A stretch of DNA of 50,512 bases from Nocardioides agariphilus (GTDB lineage Bacteria; Actinomycetota; Actinomycetes; Propionibacteriales; Nocardioidaceae), in contig NZ_JADKPO010000033.1 in NCBI RefSeq assembly GCF_015352445.1, positions 1 to 50,512 of the forward strand. Direction: 5' to 3'. Both the position numbers and the translations under genes were made by a program. Below the pieces are notes generated by a model. That model was not told the origin of the DNA. It was given only the letters and a program-made list of their open reading frames with translations, and ran no database searches. Positions 22,165 through 30,745 of the stretch are shown here, in pieces; the first letter of the stretch is position 1, and each line of letters opens with the position of its first letter.

Positions 22165-22733
22165 CCACCAACGCCGAGCGGGTTCTCGAGCGGGTTCTCG
22201 AGCTGGTCGACGACCGCCCGCCGACCCTCGGTCGGGGCAGGCTGATCTGCGTCGACGGCCCCGCGGGCTCGGGCAAGACCACGCTGGCGACCGAGATCGC
22301 CGGCGCGACCGGCGCGACGGTCGTGCACATGGACAACCTCTACGAGGGGTGGGGTGGTCTCCCACGGGTCGGGGCCCAGCTCGACCGTCTGCTGGGGCCG
22401 TTGTCGCACAACCGGCCGGGGAGCTACCGCCGCTGGGACTGGTACGCCGACCGGTGGGGCGAGGTTGTCGTCGTCCCGCCCGCGCGGCTGCTGGTCCTCG
22501 AGGGCGTCGGGTCCGGATCTCGCAGCCACGAGGAACTGATCACGGTCCTGGCCTGGGTGGAGGTGGCGGCGGACCTGCGCCTGGAGCGCGGCCTGGCACG
22601 CGACGGTGTGGAGCTCGATGAGCACCTGCGCGCCTGGTCGGTGACCGAGGCGGAGCACTTCGCGCGCGACGACACCCGAGCCCGGGCTGACGTCGTACTG
22701 GATGGCTCGCACGGCTCGTCGACCTACCCTTGA
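22161..22733 (+). CDS. P-loop NTPase, uridine-kinase-like, probable CTG start
   Basis: A 190-aa protein with Walker A VDGPAGSGKTT at about residues 31-41 (Lys39) and a following HMDNLYEGW block, like the DD-Y/F-Y region of uridine kinases. The substrate is uncertain. The only conventional in-frame start, GTG 22323, lies after the P-loop and would remove it. The reading frame extends back to a CTG at 22161 that forms CTGA with the stop of the membrane protein. The N-terminus contains a 12-bp direct repeat coding for RVLERVLE. This is the second gene in the window with this arrangement. Confidence 0.75.
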   Translation: MTTNAERVLERVLELVDDRPPTLGRGRLICVDGPAGSGKTTLATEIAGATGATVVHMDNLYEGWGGLPRVGAQLDRLLGPLSHNRPGSYRRWDWYADRWGEVVVVPPARLLVLEGVGSGSRSHEELITVLAWVEVAADLRLERGLARDGVELDEHLRAWSVTEAEHFARDDTRARADVVLDGSHGSSTYP

Positions 22734-22741
22734 GCGTGCTT

Positions 22742-22765
22742 TGTAATCATGTAATGATGTAATCA
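22742..22765 (+). promoter_or_regulatory. Three contiguous 8-bp direct repeats over the start codon (putative operator/promoter)
   Basis: TGTAATCA, TGTAATGA and TGTAATCA follow one another without gaps at 22742, 22750 and 22758; the last A is the first base of the ATG at 22765. ATCAT-GTA-ATGAT (22746-22758) is also a perfect palindrome. TGTAAT resembles a -10 hexamer, so promoter, operator and start codon coincide. The region is strikingly A/T-rich against its surroundings. Confidence 0.55.
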
Positions 22766-23304
22766 TGTTGCCGAACGAAGACCTGGAGCGGGTGCGTGGC
22801 TGGTTTGTCGGACGCCTGCCGGAGGAATGGCAGGCCGACTCTCCTGAGGTGACGGTCGACCGCGAGGAGATCACCGTGGTCCTGACCGTGGCCGACCTCC
22901 GTGACGGCGCGCTCTCCGATGACGCGAGCGAGGCCGAGCGTGACGAGGCGAGGGCCGGTCTGGTCAGCGCCTTCCGAGAGGACACCCGACGCCAGCGGAT
23001 GTCGATCGCGGACCAGGCGCAGCGCCGGTTCGATCGCAAGGTGTCGTGGGGGGTTCGCCTGGCCGGCATCGCCGACCAGACCGCGCTGTTCACTCACGTG
23101 TCGGCTCCCGTGATGACGCGTCTGCGTCAGCCGCAGCGGCTGGTGCTCGACACCCTCGTCGACGCCGGGGTGGCCCGGTCGAGGGCAGATGCCCTCGCTT
23201 GGTGCGTCCGGCTGGTCGGTCAGCACGAAGGCGACTGGCTGGCTGAGCTGCGGTCTGCCATGGAGTCCGTGGCCGACGTGAGGGCCAAGGGTCCGGCTGC
23301 CTGA
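22765..23304 (+). CDS. Conserved hypothetical actinobacterial protein, possible DNA-binding autoregulator
   Basis: A 179-aa soluble protein. The N-terminal half (LERVRGWFVGRLPEEW, then EVTVDREEITVVLTV) looks like an alpha/beta domain. A charged linker with REDTRRQRMSIADQAQRRF follows. The C-terminus RLRQPQRLVLDTLVDAGVAR plus SRADALAWCVRLV is reminiscent of the helix pair of ribbon-helix-helix regulators. I recognise the family as widespread in actinobacteria but know no assigned function. The repeats overlapping its start codon fit an autorepressor. No ribosome-binding site is visible, so the mRNA is probably leaderless. Confidence 0.6.
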   Translation: MLPNEDLERVRGWFVGRLPEEWQADSPEVTVDREEITVVLTVADLRDGALSDDASEAERDEARAGLVSAFREDTRRQRMSIADQAQRRFDRKVSWGVRLAGIADQTALFTHVSAPVMTRLRQPQRLVLDTLVDAGVARSRADALAWCVRLVGQHEGDWLAELRSAMESVADVRAKGPAA

Positions 23305-23321
23305 GCCGACCTCTCGTCGGC
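23305..23321 (+). terminator. Hairpin directly after the hypothetical gene
   Basis: GCCGAC and GTCGGC pair perfectly around the loop CTCTC, starting at the base after the TGA stop. There is no U-run, which is common for actinobacterial terminators. Confidence 0.4.
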
Positions 23322-23348
23322 GCGACCCGCCTCGGGCCCGGAGCGGTC

Positions 23349-23354
23349 TAGAGT
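23349..23354 (+). promoter_or_regulatory. -10 element of the epimerase gene, near-leaderless
   Basis: TAGAGT lies seven bases before the GTG start at 23362, with no ribosome-binding site between. No clear -35 box is visible. Confidence 0.4.
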
Positions 23355-23361
23355 CACGGCC

Positions 23362-24285
23362 GTGGTAGCGCCGACAGGAGAGCAGTTCGAGATCAGCGGT
23401 GCTGGCTACCGTGCCGTGGTCACCGAGGGCGGCGCGACCCTGCGACTGCTCGAGCACGATGGCCGGGAGATCGTCAGCGGGTTCGCCGAGGACGCGATGC
23501 CACCCGTCGGTCGTGGACAGCTGCTGATGCCGTGGCCCAACCGGATCCGCGACGGTCACTACTCCTTCGGGGGACACCAGGACCTCCAACTCGGCCTCAC
23601 CGAGCCCTCCCGGTCCAACGCCTCGCACGGTTTGGTGCGCTGGGCGGCATGGTCCTTGGAGGAGCACTCCTCGGCGTCGGTCTCCCTGACCTACCGGTTG
23701 ATGGCCCAGTCCGGGTACCCCTGGACCCTCGACCTGCACGTGCTCTACGACGTCTCGGCCGACGGGCTCACCGTCACCCAGACCGCCACCAACCTGTCGC
23801 CGACCGCCGCCCCCTTCGCCAGCGGTGCCCACCCCTACGTCCGCGTCGGCCGGGGACTTGTCGACCACTCAGAGCTGACCGTGCCCGCCTCCGTGCGGCT
23901 GATCACCGACGACCGGCTGATCCCGGTCGACGAGGAGAAGGTCGACGGCACGCCGTACGACTTCCGCGTCTCACGCCCGGTCCGCGACACGGTGCTCGAC
24001 CACGCCTTCGGCGACCTCGACCGCGACCCGCGCGGGATCGCCACCGTGACCCTGCGCGACCCCGCGACCGGCGACGGCGTCGCGCTGTGGATGGACGACA
24101 CCCATCGCTGGATCCAGGTCTTCAGCGCCGAGCTCGATCCCACACCGCGCCTGGCGCTGGCCGTCGAGCCGATGACCTCGCCCCCCGATGCCTTCCGCTC
24201 CGGTCGCGACCTCGTCGTCCTCTCCCCCGCCGGCACCGATGGCGACGAGTTCTCCGGTTCGTGGGGCATCCGCTCGCTGGCCTGA
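23362..24285 (+). CDS. Aldose 1-epimerase (galactose mutarotase-like)
   Basis: A 307-aa beta-sandwich protein of the galactose-mutarotase-like fold. Likely catalytic and substrate residues are in MPWPNRIRDG (about 54-63), NASHGLVR (about 89-96), GAHPYVRVG (about 155-163) and VEPMTSPPDAF near the C-terminus, where the glutamate would be the general base. It interconverts sugar anomers; the exact sugar is unknown. It starts at GTG with a leaderless promoter and ends facing the convergent PH-domain gene across a long inverted repeat. Confidence 0.85.
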   Translation: MVAPTGEQFEISGAGYRAVVTEGGATLRLLEHDGREIVSGFAEDAMPPVGRGQLLMPWPNRIRDGHYSFGGHQDLQLGLTEPSRSNASHGLVRWAAWSLEEHSSASVSLTYRLMAQSGYPWTLDLHVLYDVSADGLTVTQTATNLSPTAAPFASGAHPYVRVGRGLVDHSELTVPASVRLITDDRLIPVDEEKVDGTPYDFRVSRPVRDTVLDHAFGDLDRDPRGIATVTLRDPATGDGVALWMDDTHRWIQVFSAELDPTPRLALAVEPMTSPPDAFRSGRDLVVLSPAGTDGDEFSGSWGIRSLA

Positions 24286-24301
24286 GACGCGCAGTTCCGG
24301 G

Positions 24302-24364
24302 GGTACTCCCGTGCGGTTGACGGGTCCCCAGGCCTCATCGACCCGTCAACCGCACGGGACTACC
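24302..24364. terminator. Long inverted repeat between convergent genes (bidirectional terminator)
   Basis: Arms 24302-24326 and 24340-24364 match at 24 of 25 positions, including a perfect 20-bp stretch, around a 13-base loop. It lies between the epimerase stop (24285) and the PH-domain gene, whose TAG stop (24360-24362) is inside the right arm. The stem is GC-rich with no T-run. It would stop transcription from both sides. Confidence 0.75.
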
Positions 24365-24806
24365 TCGCGCTCGCGGCAGCCAGGACCTGGCGTAGCTCGC
24401 GCAGGGCGACCTGGGCGCGCGCACCGTCTGAGCCTTGGATGCCCATGGCGGAGACGGTGGTGCCGTCGTCGAGGTCGAGGGTGACCCAGGGGGCGCCGGG
24501 GGGCAGGTGCGCCTCGACGACGGCGGCGTACTCGAACTCACGACGCCGGTAGCCGTTGACGACGACGAGCCGGTCGGTCTCGGCGACCACACGCGAACGC
24601 GCCAGGGCGTAGCCGAAGGACGCAGCAAGTCCGGCGAGCAGGATCAGGGTGGCGATCTGGAAGGCGTTGAAGGCGGCGCGGGTGTCGGCGTCGAACGAGA
24701 ACCACGCGAACCCCACCACGATCGCCAGCATCGAGCCCAGGCCGCAGGCCGCGATACGCACACCCAGAGGGCGCCAGGTGTGGGGCAAGGACACCGAGGA
24801 GGTCAC
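24360..24806 (-). CDS. PH-domain-like membrane protein
   Basis: A 148-aa protein with two membrane helices (about residues 16-36 and 48-69), followed by a small beta-rich bacterial PH-like domain with RLVVVNGYRRREFEYAAVVE and WVTLDLDDGTTVSAMGIQGS. Function unknown. A gene of this kind is often found after hisG in actinobacteria. The GTG start has GAGG five bases upstream, and it lies 7 bases after the hisG stop, so it ends the rib-his transcript. Confidence 0.75.
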   Translation of the reverse strand: MTSSVSLPHTWRPLGVRIAACGLGSMLAIVVGFAWFSFDADTRAAFNAFQIATLILLAGLAASFGYALARSRVVAETDRLVVVNGYRRREFEYAAVVEAHLPPGAPWVTLDLDDGTTVSAMGIQGSDGARAQVALRELRQVLAAASAR

Positions 24807-24813
24807 CGCGACC

Positions 24814-25680
24814 TCAGAGCCGACAGGCGTGGATGTCGGTGAGCAGGATGCCTCGGGCTCCGATGTCGAACAGCTCGTCCATCAGTCGCTGGGCCCCGGC
24901 GCGCGGCACCATCGCGCGGACGGCGACCCAGCCCTCGCGATGCAAGGGCGAGATGGTCGGGCCCTCGATGCCGGGCGTGAGTTCGACGGCAGCCTCCACG
25001 TTGGCCGACTCGATGTCGTAGTCCATCATCACGTAGGTACGCGCGACCAGGACGCCCTCGAGGCGCCGCTTGAAGACCTCGAGCCCGGAAGGCACATCGC
25101 CGCCGCGGGCCACGAGCACGGCCTCGGACTCCAGGATCGTCTCCCCGAAGACCTCGAGCCCTGCCTGCCGCAACGTCGACCCGGTCTCCACCACGTCGGC
25201 GATCGCGTCGGCCACACCGAGACGCACGCTGGTCTCGACGGCCCCGTCGAGTCGGACCACCGTGGCGTCGATGCCACGGTCCTCGAGGAAGGTACGCACG
25301 ACACCGACGTAGGACGTGGCGATGCGGTGGCCGGCCAGCTGCGAGAGGTCGCTGAACTCGCCGATCGGACCGGCGAACAGGAAGCGACTCCGCCCGAAGC
25401 CCAGGCTGAGCACCTCCTCGGCCTTGGCGCCGGAGTCGAGCAGCAGGTCGCGACCGGTGATCCCCACGTCGAGGGTGCCCTCGCCGACGTAGATGGCGAT
25501 GTCGCGTGGGCGCAGGTAGTAGAACTCGACGCCGTTGTCGGCGTCGACGACGGAGAGCTCCCTGGCGTCGTGGCGCTGCCGGTAACCCGACTCGCGCAGC
25601 ATCTCGGTGGCGGCTTGGGACAGCGATCCCTTGTTGGGTACGGCGATGCGAAGCGTCTGCCCGTTGGGTTGCAGCGACAT
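24814..25680 (-). CDS. hisG: ATP phosphoribosyltransferase (long form)
   Basis: A 288-aa enzyme that starts histidine synthesis by joining ATP and PRPP. RIAVPNKGSLS (about residues 11-21), GITGRDLLLDSG and ADAIADVVETGSTL (the PRPP-binding region, about 155-168) are visible. The C-terminal 75 residues form the ACT-like domain of the long, histidine-inhibited form, so HisZ is not needed. It starts with ATG 10 bases after hisE. Confidence 0.97.
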   Translation of the reverse strand: MSLQPNGQTLRIAVPNKGSLSQAATEMLRESGYRQRHDARELSVVDADNGVEFYYLRPRDIAIYVGEGTLDVGITGRDLLLDSGAKAEEVLSLGFGRSRFLFAGPIGEFSDLSQLAGHRIATSYVGVVRTFLEDRGIDATVVRLDGAVETSVRLGVADAIADVVETGSTLRQAGLEVFGETILESEAVLVARGGDVPSGLEVFKRRLEGVLVARTYVMMDYDIESANVEAAVELTPGIEGPTISPLHREGWVAVRAMVPRAGAQRLMDELFDIGARGILLTDIHACRL

Positions 25681-25690
25681 GGCGGGGGTC

Positions 25691-25954
25691 CTAGAGGTGT
25701 GCGTAGACGTCGTCGGGGGTGATGCCGGTCGCGAGCATCAGGACCTGGGCGTGGTAGAGCAGCTGGCTGATCTCCTCGGCCGCCCTCTCGGGTCCCTCGT
25801 ACTCGGCCGCCATCCAGGACTCGGCGGCCTCCTCGACCAGCTTCTTGCCGGTCGCATGGACCCCGGCGTCGAGCTGTGCCACGGTGCCCGACCCAGCAGG
25901 ACGGGTCTGGGCCTTCTCGGCCAGCTCCGCCCACAGCTCGTCGAACGTCTTCAC
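25691..25954 (-). CDS. hisE: Phosphoribosyl-ATP pyrophosphohydrolase
   Basis: An 87-aa enzyme for the second histidine step. [14 protein letters not shown] and [17 protein letters not shown] hold the Mg-binding acidic residues of the alpha-helical nucleotide pyrophosphohydrolase fold, and [12 protein letters not shown] follows. I prefer GTG 25954 over the TTG three codons upstream: KTF is the family's usual second residue onward, and TAGGCT lies 8 bases before it. Confidence 0.95.
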   Translation of the reverse strand: MKTFDELWAELAEKAQTRPAGSGTVAQLDAGVHATGKKLVEEAAESWMAAEYEGPERAAEEISQLLYHAQVLMLATGITPDDVYAHL

Positions 25955-25962
25955 GATCGCCA

Positions 25963-25992
25963 AGCCTAGGCCGTGAGGCCGGGGAGCGTCAG
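25963..25992 (-). promoter_or_regulatory. Promoter of hisE-hisG, near-leaderless
   Basis: CTGACG (25987-25992), an 18-base spacer and TAGGCT (25963-25968) precede the hisE GTG by 8 bases. The -35 box overlaps the ribH stop codon, so the his genes can be expressed independently of the rib operon and its riboswitch. Confidence 0.5.
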
Positions 25993-26477
25993 TCGAGGTA
26001 GGCGCGGCGGACGTATCTCAGGGTCTGGGCGGTGACGAGCGCGGCCGCTGCGGCCTCGTAGCCCTTGTCCTCGCGGGACTCCTCCAGACCGGCCCGGTCG
26101 AGGGCCTGCTCCTCGGTGTCGCAGGTCAGTACGCCGAAGCCCACGGCCACCTGATGGTCCAGCGCCACGCGGTTGAGGCCGTCGGTCGCGGCCGAGCAGA
26201 CGTAGTCGAAGTGCGGCGTGCCACCCCGGATCACGACGCCGAGCGCGACGACCGCGTCGTACCCCTTGCGGGCCAGGGCGTCGGCCACCACGGCGAGCTC
26301 GAAGGTACCGGGGACGCGAACCACCTTCGGCTCCTCGACGCGGTAGTCCTTCAACGCGCGGCGGGCACCATCGATCAGGCCGTCCATCACCTGCTCGTGC
26401 CAGCTCGCCGCGACCACTGCAACCCGCAGCTCGTGGCAGTCCACCGGTCGCTGCTCGGGGGCACCGTGTCCAGCCAT
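25989..26477 (-). CDS. ribH: 6,7-dimethyl-8-ribityllumazine synthase
   Basis: A 162-aa enzyme that condenses the ribityl pyrimidine with dihydroxybutanone phosphate. [34 protein letters not shown] and [16 protein letters not shown] (with the catalytic histidine) are all present. I chose ATG 26477 because GGAG lies 7 bases upstream and it follows the ribBA stop by one base; the longer reading adds only five residues. Confidence 0.96.
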   Translation of the reverse strand: MAGHGAPEQRPVDCHELRVAVVAASWHEQVMDGLIDGARRALKDYRVEEPKVVRVPGTFELAVVADALARKGYDAVVALGVVIRGGTPHFDYVCSAATDGLNRVALDHQVAVGFGVLTCDTEEQALDRAGLEESREDKGYEAAAAALVTAQTLRYVRRAYLD

Positions 26478-26478
26478 C

Positions 26479-27726
26479 TCAGGACTCCTCACCCAGCAGG
26501 AGCTGCGGCAGCGTGTGGCCCATGCGGTCTCGCTTGGTCTGCAGGTAGGCCAGGTTGTGGTCGTTGGGCCGGGTCGTCAACGGCACCTGCTCCTTGACGG
26601 GCACGCCGTACTCCTCGAGGGCTCGGGTCTTGTCGGGGTTGTTGGTCAGCAGCCGCACGCTCTCGACCTCGAGGTCGCGCAGCACCTGCGTGGCAGCACC
26701 GTAGTGGCGGGCGTCGGCGGGGAGGCCGAGGTCGAGGTTGGCGTCGACGGTGTCGCGTCCGGCGTCTTGCAGCGCGTAGGCCTGCAGCTTGGCGACCAGC
26801 CCGATGCCTCGCCCCTCGTGACCGCGCAGGTAGACCACGACGCCACGACCCTCCTCGCGGATGCGCGCCAGTGCCTCGTCGAGCTGCGGCCCGCAGTCGC
26901 AGCGCTCGCTGCCGAAGACATCGCCGGTCAGGCACTCGGAGTGGACGCGCGTGAGCACCGCGTCGTGGCCCGCGACGTCACCCAGCACCAGCGCGATGTG
27001 CTCGGAGCCGTCGAACCCGATGCGGTAGCCGTAGGCCGTGAAGTCGCCGTGAGCAGTCGGCAGCGACGTCACCGCGACCCTCTCGACCAGCACCTCGGTG
27101 CGCTGGCGGTGACGCACGAGGTCCTCGATCGAGATCATCGCCAAGCCGTGCTCATCGGCGAACTCCCGTAGCTCGGGGCCACGTTTCATGGTGCCGTCGT
27201 CGTTGACGATCTCGACCAGCACGCCGGCGGGGGTCAGCCCGGCCATCCGCGCCAGGTCGACCGCGGCCTCGGTGTGGCCGCGCCTGACCAGCACGCCCCC
27301 CTCGCGGTAGCGCAGCGGGAACACATGGCCGGGGCGCGTGATCTCCCACGGCTCGGTGGCCGAGTCGGCCAGCACCCGGGCGGTGTGGGACCGGTCCGCG
27401 GCCGAGATGCCGGTCGAGACGCCGTCGCGGGCGTCCACCGAGACGGTGTAGGCGGTGCGCATCTTGTCGCGGTTGTGGGGCGTCATCAGCGGGATCTCCA
27501 GCCGGTCGAGCATCGCGGCCGGCATCGGCACGCAGATCACGCCGCTGCTGTAGCGGATCGTGAAGGCCATCAGCGCCGGAGTCGCCTTGGACGCCGCGAA
27601 GATGAGGTCGCCCTCGTTCTCACGGTCCTCGTCGTCGACGACGACCACCGCCCTGCCGGCGGCGATGTCGGCGACGGCGCGCTCGATGGTGTCGAGCCTG
27701 ACTGGTTGACGGACGGTGGCGTTCAT
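26479..27726 (-). CDS. ribBA: Bifunctional 3,4-dihydroxy-2-butanone-4-phosphate synthase / GTP cyclohydrolase II
   Basis: A 415-aa fusion that makes both precursors of riboflavin. The N-terminal RibB half (1-about 205) has [15 protein letters not shown] (about 31-45) with the catalytic acids and [13 protein letters not shown]. The C-terminal RibA half has [17 protein letters not shown], whose cysteines bind zinc, and [12 protein letters not shown]. Both halves look active. ATGA overlap with ribE. Confidence 0.97.
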   Translation of the reverse strand: MNATVRQPVRLDTIERAVADIAAGRAVVVVDDEDRENEGDLIFAASKATPALMAFTIRYSSGVICVPMPAAMLDRLEIPLMTPHNRDKMRTAYTVSVDARDGVSTGISAADRSHTARVLADSATEPWEITRPGHVFPLRYREGGVLVRRGHTEAAVDLARMAGLTPAGVLVEIVNDDGTMKRGPELREFADEHGLAMISIEDLVRHRQRTEVLVERVAVTSLPTAHGDFTAYGYRIGFDGSEHIALVLGDVAGHDAVLTRVHSECLTGDVFGSERCDCGPQLDEALARIREEGRGVVVYLRGHEGRGIGLVAKLQAYALQDAGRDTVDANLDLGLPADARHYGAATQVLRDLEVESVRLLTNNPDKTRALEEYGVPVKEQVPLTTRPNDHNLAYLQTKRDRMGHTLPQLLLGEES

Positions 27727-28343
27727 GCCGACGCTCCAGGTAGGTAGGCGGTGATGAGCTTCTCGACGTGCCGCGCGATCACGTCGGTCTCGAGGTTGAC
27801 CCGGTCACCGGGCGCGCGGGAGCCCAGCGTCGTGCGGGTGAGGGTCTCGGGGATCAGGCTCACGGTGAAGGAGTCCGGCCCGACGTTCACGACGGTCAGC
27901 GAGACCCCGTCGACACAGATCGAGCCCTTGGGCACGACGTACTTCGCCAGCTCGCGCGGCAGCGAGACCTCCACGACGTCCCAGTGCTCGCTCGGAGACC
28001 GGCGTACGACGGTGCCCACGCCGTCGACATGACCCTGCACGAGGTGACCGCCCAGGCGCTTGTCGGCGGTCATCGCACGCTCCAGGTTGACGCCATCGCC
28101 GGGCTGCACGCCCAGCAGGGAGGTCATCTCGAGCGTCTCCTGCATGACGTCGGCCGTCCAGGTGGACCCGAGGTCGTCGTGGTCGATCGCGGCCACCGTC
28201 AGACAGCAGCCGTTGACCGAGATCGAGTCGCCGAGCTGGGTGCCGTCGAGCGCGGTGACGGCTCGGACGGTCAGCCTGATCGCGTCGCCCTGGTCGAGCA
28301 CGGCGGCAACCGTGCCCAGCTCTTCGACGATGCCGGTGAACAT
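27723..28343 (-). CDS. ribE: Riboflavin synthase, alpha subunit
   Basis: A 206-aa trimeric enzyme that dismutates two lumazines to riboflavin. It starts [10 protein letters not shown] and consists of two lumazine-binding repeats, seen as [12 protein letters not shown] (about 38-49) and [13 protein letters not shown] (about 135-147). Residues [10 protein letters not shown] link the two. Its ATG overlaps the ribD stop by one base (TGATG). Confidence 0.97.
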   Translation of the reverse strand: MFTGIVEELGTVAAVLDQGDAIRLTVRAVTALDGTQLGDSISVNGCCLTVAAIDHDDLGSTWTADVMQETLEMTSLLGVQPGDGVNLERAMTADKRLGGHLVQGHVDGVGTVVRRSPSEHWDVVEVSLPRELAKYVVPKGSICVDGVSLTVVNVGPDSFTVSLIPETLTRTTLGSRAPGDRVNLETDVIARHVEKLITAYLPGASA

Positions 28344-29398
28344 CAGTGCGGCTCCTTGGGAGTCATGGTGATCCGGACGTTGGTGTCGTCGCCGGGCTCG
28401 AGCGGCTCGAGGACGGTGACGTCGGTGACGAGCAGGTGGTCGGCCTCGGCGATGGTGCCGATGCCCAGGTCGGCGACGGCGGCTCGCCCCGAGCCCAGCA
28501 GCATCGGGGCGAGGTAGGTCACGACCTCGTCGACCAGTCCCGCCTGCCAGAAGGCGGCGGCCAGCGTGGGGCCGCCCTCGAGGAAGACGTGCTGGCGGTC
28601 GAGCTCGAAGAGCTCCTTGAGCGCCTCGTGGGGGTCGCGCGTGCGCAAGTGCACGCTCGGCGCCGAGGAGTCGAAGACGCGTCGGCCCGGATCGAGCTCG
28701 CGCTCACCCATCACCGCGCGCAGAGGCTGCGTTGCCAGGGGCTGGTCGTCGGCATCTCGGACGGTCAGCAGCGGGTCGTCGACGGCGACAGTGTTGGTCC
28801 CGACCAGCATCGTGTCGCACAGCGCCCGCAAGCGATGGGTGTCGAGGCGAGCGGCCCGCGAGGAGACCCAGCGGCTGGTCCCGTCGGCAGCAGCACTGCG
28901 TCCGTCGAGCGTGGTGGCGAACTTCCAGGTCACGAACGGGCGGCCGCGGTCCATCGCGAAGGTCCACTCGCGGTTGACCACCCGCGCCTCGTCCTCGAGG
29001 AGCCCTCCCTCGACCTCGATCCCGGCCGCGCGGAGCACGCTGGCGCCTCCGGCTGCCACCGGGTTGGGGTCGCGCTGGGCGAAGACCACGCGGCGCACGC
29101 CGGACGCCATCAACGCCCGCGAGCAGGGACCGGTGCGACCGGTGTGGTTGCAGGGCTCGAGGGTCACCACCGCCGTGGCGCCGCGCGCCGCTTCGCCCGC
29201 CTGTCGCAACGCGTCGACCTCGGCGTGCGGTGAGCCCGCGCCCCGGTGCCAGCCCTCCGCGATAGTGCGGCCCTGGCCGTCGAGCAGCACGCAGCCGACC
29301 CGCGGGTTGGGTCCGGTCGGCACCCCCGGCGAGGCGGCCAGCGCCAGAGCGCGCCGCATGGCAGCGGTCTCGATGTCGCCGCGGTCGATGCTGGTCAT
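28343..29398 (-). CDS. ribD: Bifunctional diaminohydroxyphosphoribosylaminopyrimidine deaminase / reductase
   Basis: A 351-aa enzyme for two middle steps of riboflavin synthesis. The deaminase half has the zinc site SPHAEVDAL and TLEPCNHTGRTGPC (cytidine-deaminase type). The reductase half has FATTLDGRSAAADGTSRWVSS cut at the usual positions and FLEGGPTLAAAFWQAGLVDE. I chose ATG 29398: GGAGG lies 4 bases upstream and it directly follows the FMN riboswitch. Longer readings enter the riboswitch. First gene of the rib operon. Confidence 0.96.
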   Translation of the reverse strand: MTSIDRGDIETAAMRRALALAASPGVPTGPNPRVGCVLLDGQGRTIAEGWHRGAGSPHAEVDALRQAGEAARGATAVVTLEPCNHTGRTGPCSRALMASGVRRVVFAQRDPNPVAAGGASVLRAAGIEVEGGLLEDEARVVNREWTFAMDRGRPFVTWKFATTLDGRSAAADGTSRWVSSRAARLDTHRLRALCDTMLVGTNTVAVDDPLLTVRDADDQPLATQPLRAVMGERELDPGRRVFDSSAPSVHLRTRDPHEALKELFELDRQHVFLEGGPTLAAAFWQAGLVDEVVTYLAPMLLGSGRAAVADLGIGTIAEADHLLVTDVTVLEPLEPGDDTNVRITMTPKEPH

Positions 29399-29497
29399 GA
29401 CGCCTCCGGTCGGGTCCACGGACCCCGGGGCGTGCGGTCGGCGACGGCCGAAGCCTGTGTTGGCCACCTCACGGTGGATCCAACGAAACCGACCCTC
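29399..29497 (-). promoter_or_regulatory. Expression platform of the FMN riboswitch, ribD translation control
   Basis: Between the aptamer and ribD the minus strand has GGTCGG just after the aptamer (29489-29494) and CCGACC just before the ribD SD (29408-29413). GACGC at the aptamer's 3' strand (29500-29504) can also pair with GCGTC next to the ATG (29399-29403). These pairings would trap the SD GGAGG (29403-29407). A local hairpin GGGTC-CGTG-GACCC (29412-29425) competes with them. This suggests control at translation initiation rather than termination. Confidence 0.45.
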
Positions 29498-29620
29498 GTG
29501 CGTCTTCCCATCCGGACTTTGACCGTCGGTCCAGGAGTTCCACCTGGTCAACCGGTCACTGGCTGTCACCGGGTCGCGGACTTTAACCGCCGGTTCGGAG
29601 TTTCACCGACCCCAGAGCAC
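29498..29620 (-). ncRNA. FMN riboswitch (RFN element)
   Basis: The minus strand carries the conserved FMN aptamer landmarks in order: GGGTCGGTGAAACTCCGAAC, then ACCGGCGGTTAAAGTCCGCG, a variable arm, CAGGTGGAACTCCTGGACCG and ACGGTCAAAGTCCGGATGGG ending AAGACG. GTGC (29617-29620) and GCAC (29498-29501) close the basal stem. It sits 100 bases upstream of ribD and should reduce rib expression when FMN is plentiful. Confidence 0.95.
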
Positions 29621-29781
29621 GTGAGCGCGTTCGCTCGTACGCTTCCCAGTGTGGCACATCTTCCCCTCCCTGCTCACCGAGGCGTTCGCCACACCAGCAC
29701 GCCTGCTTTACGTCCGGCCACCCGTGGCGCATGCTCGGGCGTAGTCATGCGCGCCCCCCTCGCCTGAACTGGAGTTTCCCC

Positions 29782-30732
29782 ATGCCCGCCCGAGTGCTTG
29801 TCACGCGTCGACTTGCTGCGGTCACCGCCGCGGTGGTCGTCCAGCTGGCAGCACCCGGGCCCACTACCGCGCCCGCCTTCGCCATGGCGCAGCTCACCTG
29901 CCACGCGAGCGTGCCGGGTGTCACCGCTCGTGGTGTGCCGACGACGTTCCGCTACGACGACGGGCGAGCCTTCGCCCAGCGACGAGGACCCGATGCGCTG
30001 GGCTACCAGCCGCGCGACCTGGCCCTGCCACACCGGTCCACGACGACCACCCGCACCACGGCTCGCACGTCGGCGCGGGCCTCCAGCCTGGTGACCACCA
30101 AGCGCAGCTACTGGTTCACGCTCTCCGGTCAGCAGCTGCGCGAGGTCATCGAGGTCGACCGCCTCGACGGCACGGGCAAGCTGCTGTCGGCCGACTACCG
30201 CAGCCGGCTGGTGCGCAAGAACTGGAGCGGCATCCGGCAGATGTCGATCGGTCAGGGTCGCAAGTACCTCTACGTGCTCAACAACAAGGACCAGCTGCAG
30301 CGATACGTGTTCGGCGGCAAGAACGGCAGCGCCACGGTGCGGTTCGACAAGACCGTCGGCACCGGCTTCGGCACGCTCGGCTCGTTCGAGTACGTCCGCA
30401 CCTTCAGCGTCCTGGGCAGCAAGTACGACGTGTTCCTGGCCACGGATGCCGACAAGGACGAGCTGCTCGAGTACACGATCCCGGTGAGCAACCCCACCGC
30501 CTACTACAGCACGCTGCTCGACCAGGGCGGGTGGGCCGACATGCGAGCGACCGGTCGGACGGCCTCCTGCGTGGGGGTGGGCGGCATGGCCTACGACGCC
30601 ATCGTCGGGGTCGACGTGTTCGGCGACGTCTACCTGTGGACCGACCGCAACGGCAGCGACGGCAGTGGCGCCGACATCGTGTCCCGTGGGCTGATCAAGG
30701 ACGGTTGGCGACCGCTGGCCTACAGCAACTGA
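29782..30732 (+). CDS. Exported protein of unknown function, possible beta-propeller
   Basis: A 316-aa protein with a signal peptide: a basic start with RR (residues 9-10), a hydrophobic core AAVTAAVVVQLAA and a likely AFA cleavage site near residue 34. The mature part contains spaced units such as WSGIRQMSIGQGRKYLYVLN, GGWADMRATGR and GDVYLWTDRNG, with short strand-like W/G-x-W and LY(V/L) patterns that resemble tachylectin-type propeller blades. I cannot name the family. ATG 29782 has GGAG seven bases upstream. It diverges from the rib operon and converges on rpe. Confidence 0.65.
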   Translation: MPARVLVTRRLAAVTAAVVVQLAAPGPTTAPAFAMAQLTCHASVPGVTARGVPTTFRYDDGRAFAQRRGPDALGYQPRDLALPHRSTTTTRTTARTSARASSLVTTKRSYWFTLSGQQLREVIEVDRLDGTGKLLSADYRSRLVRKNWSGIRQMSIGQGRKYLYVLNNKDQLQRYVFGGKNGSATVRFDKTVGTGFGTLGSFEYVRTFSVLGSKYDVFLATDADKDELLEYTIPVSNPTAYYSTLLDQGGWADMRATGRTASCVGVGGMAYDAIVGVDVFGDVYLWTDRNGSDGSGADIVSRGLIKDGWRPLAYSN

Positions 30733-30745
30733 TCGGCGAGCAGGG

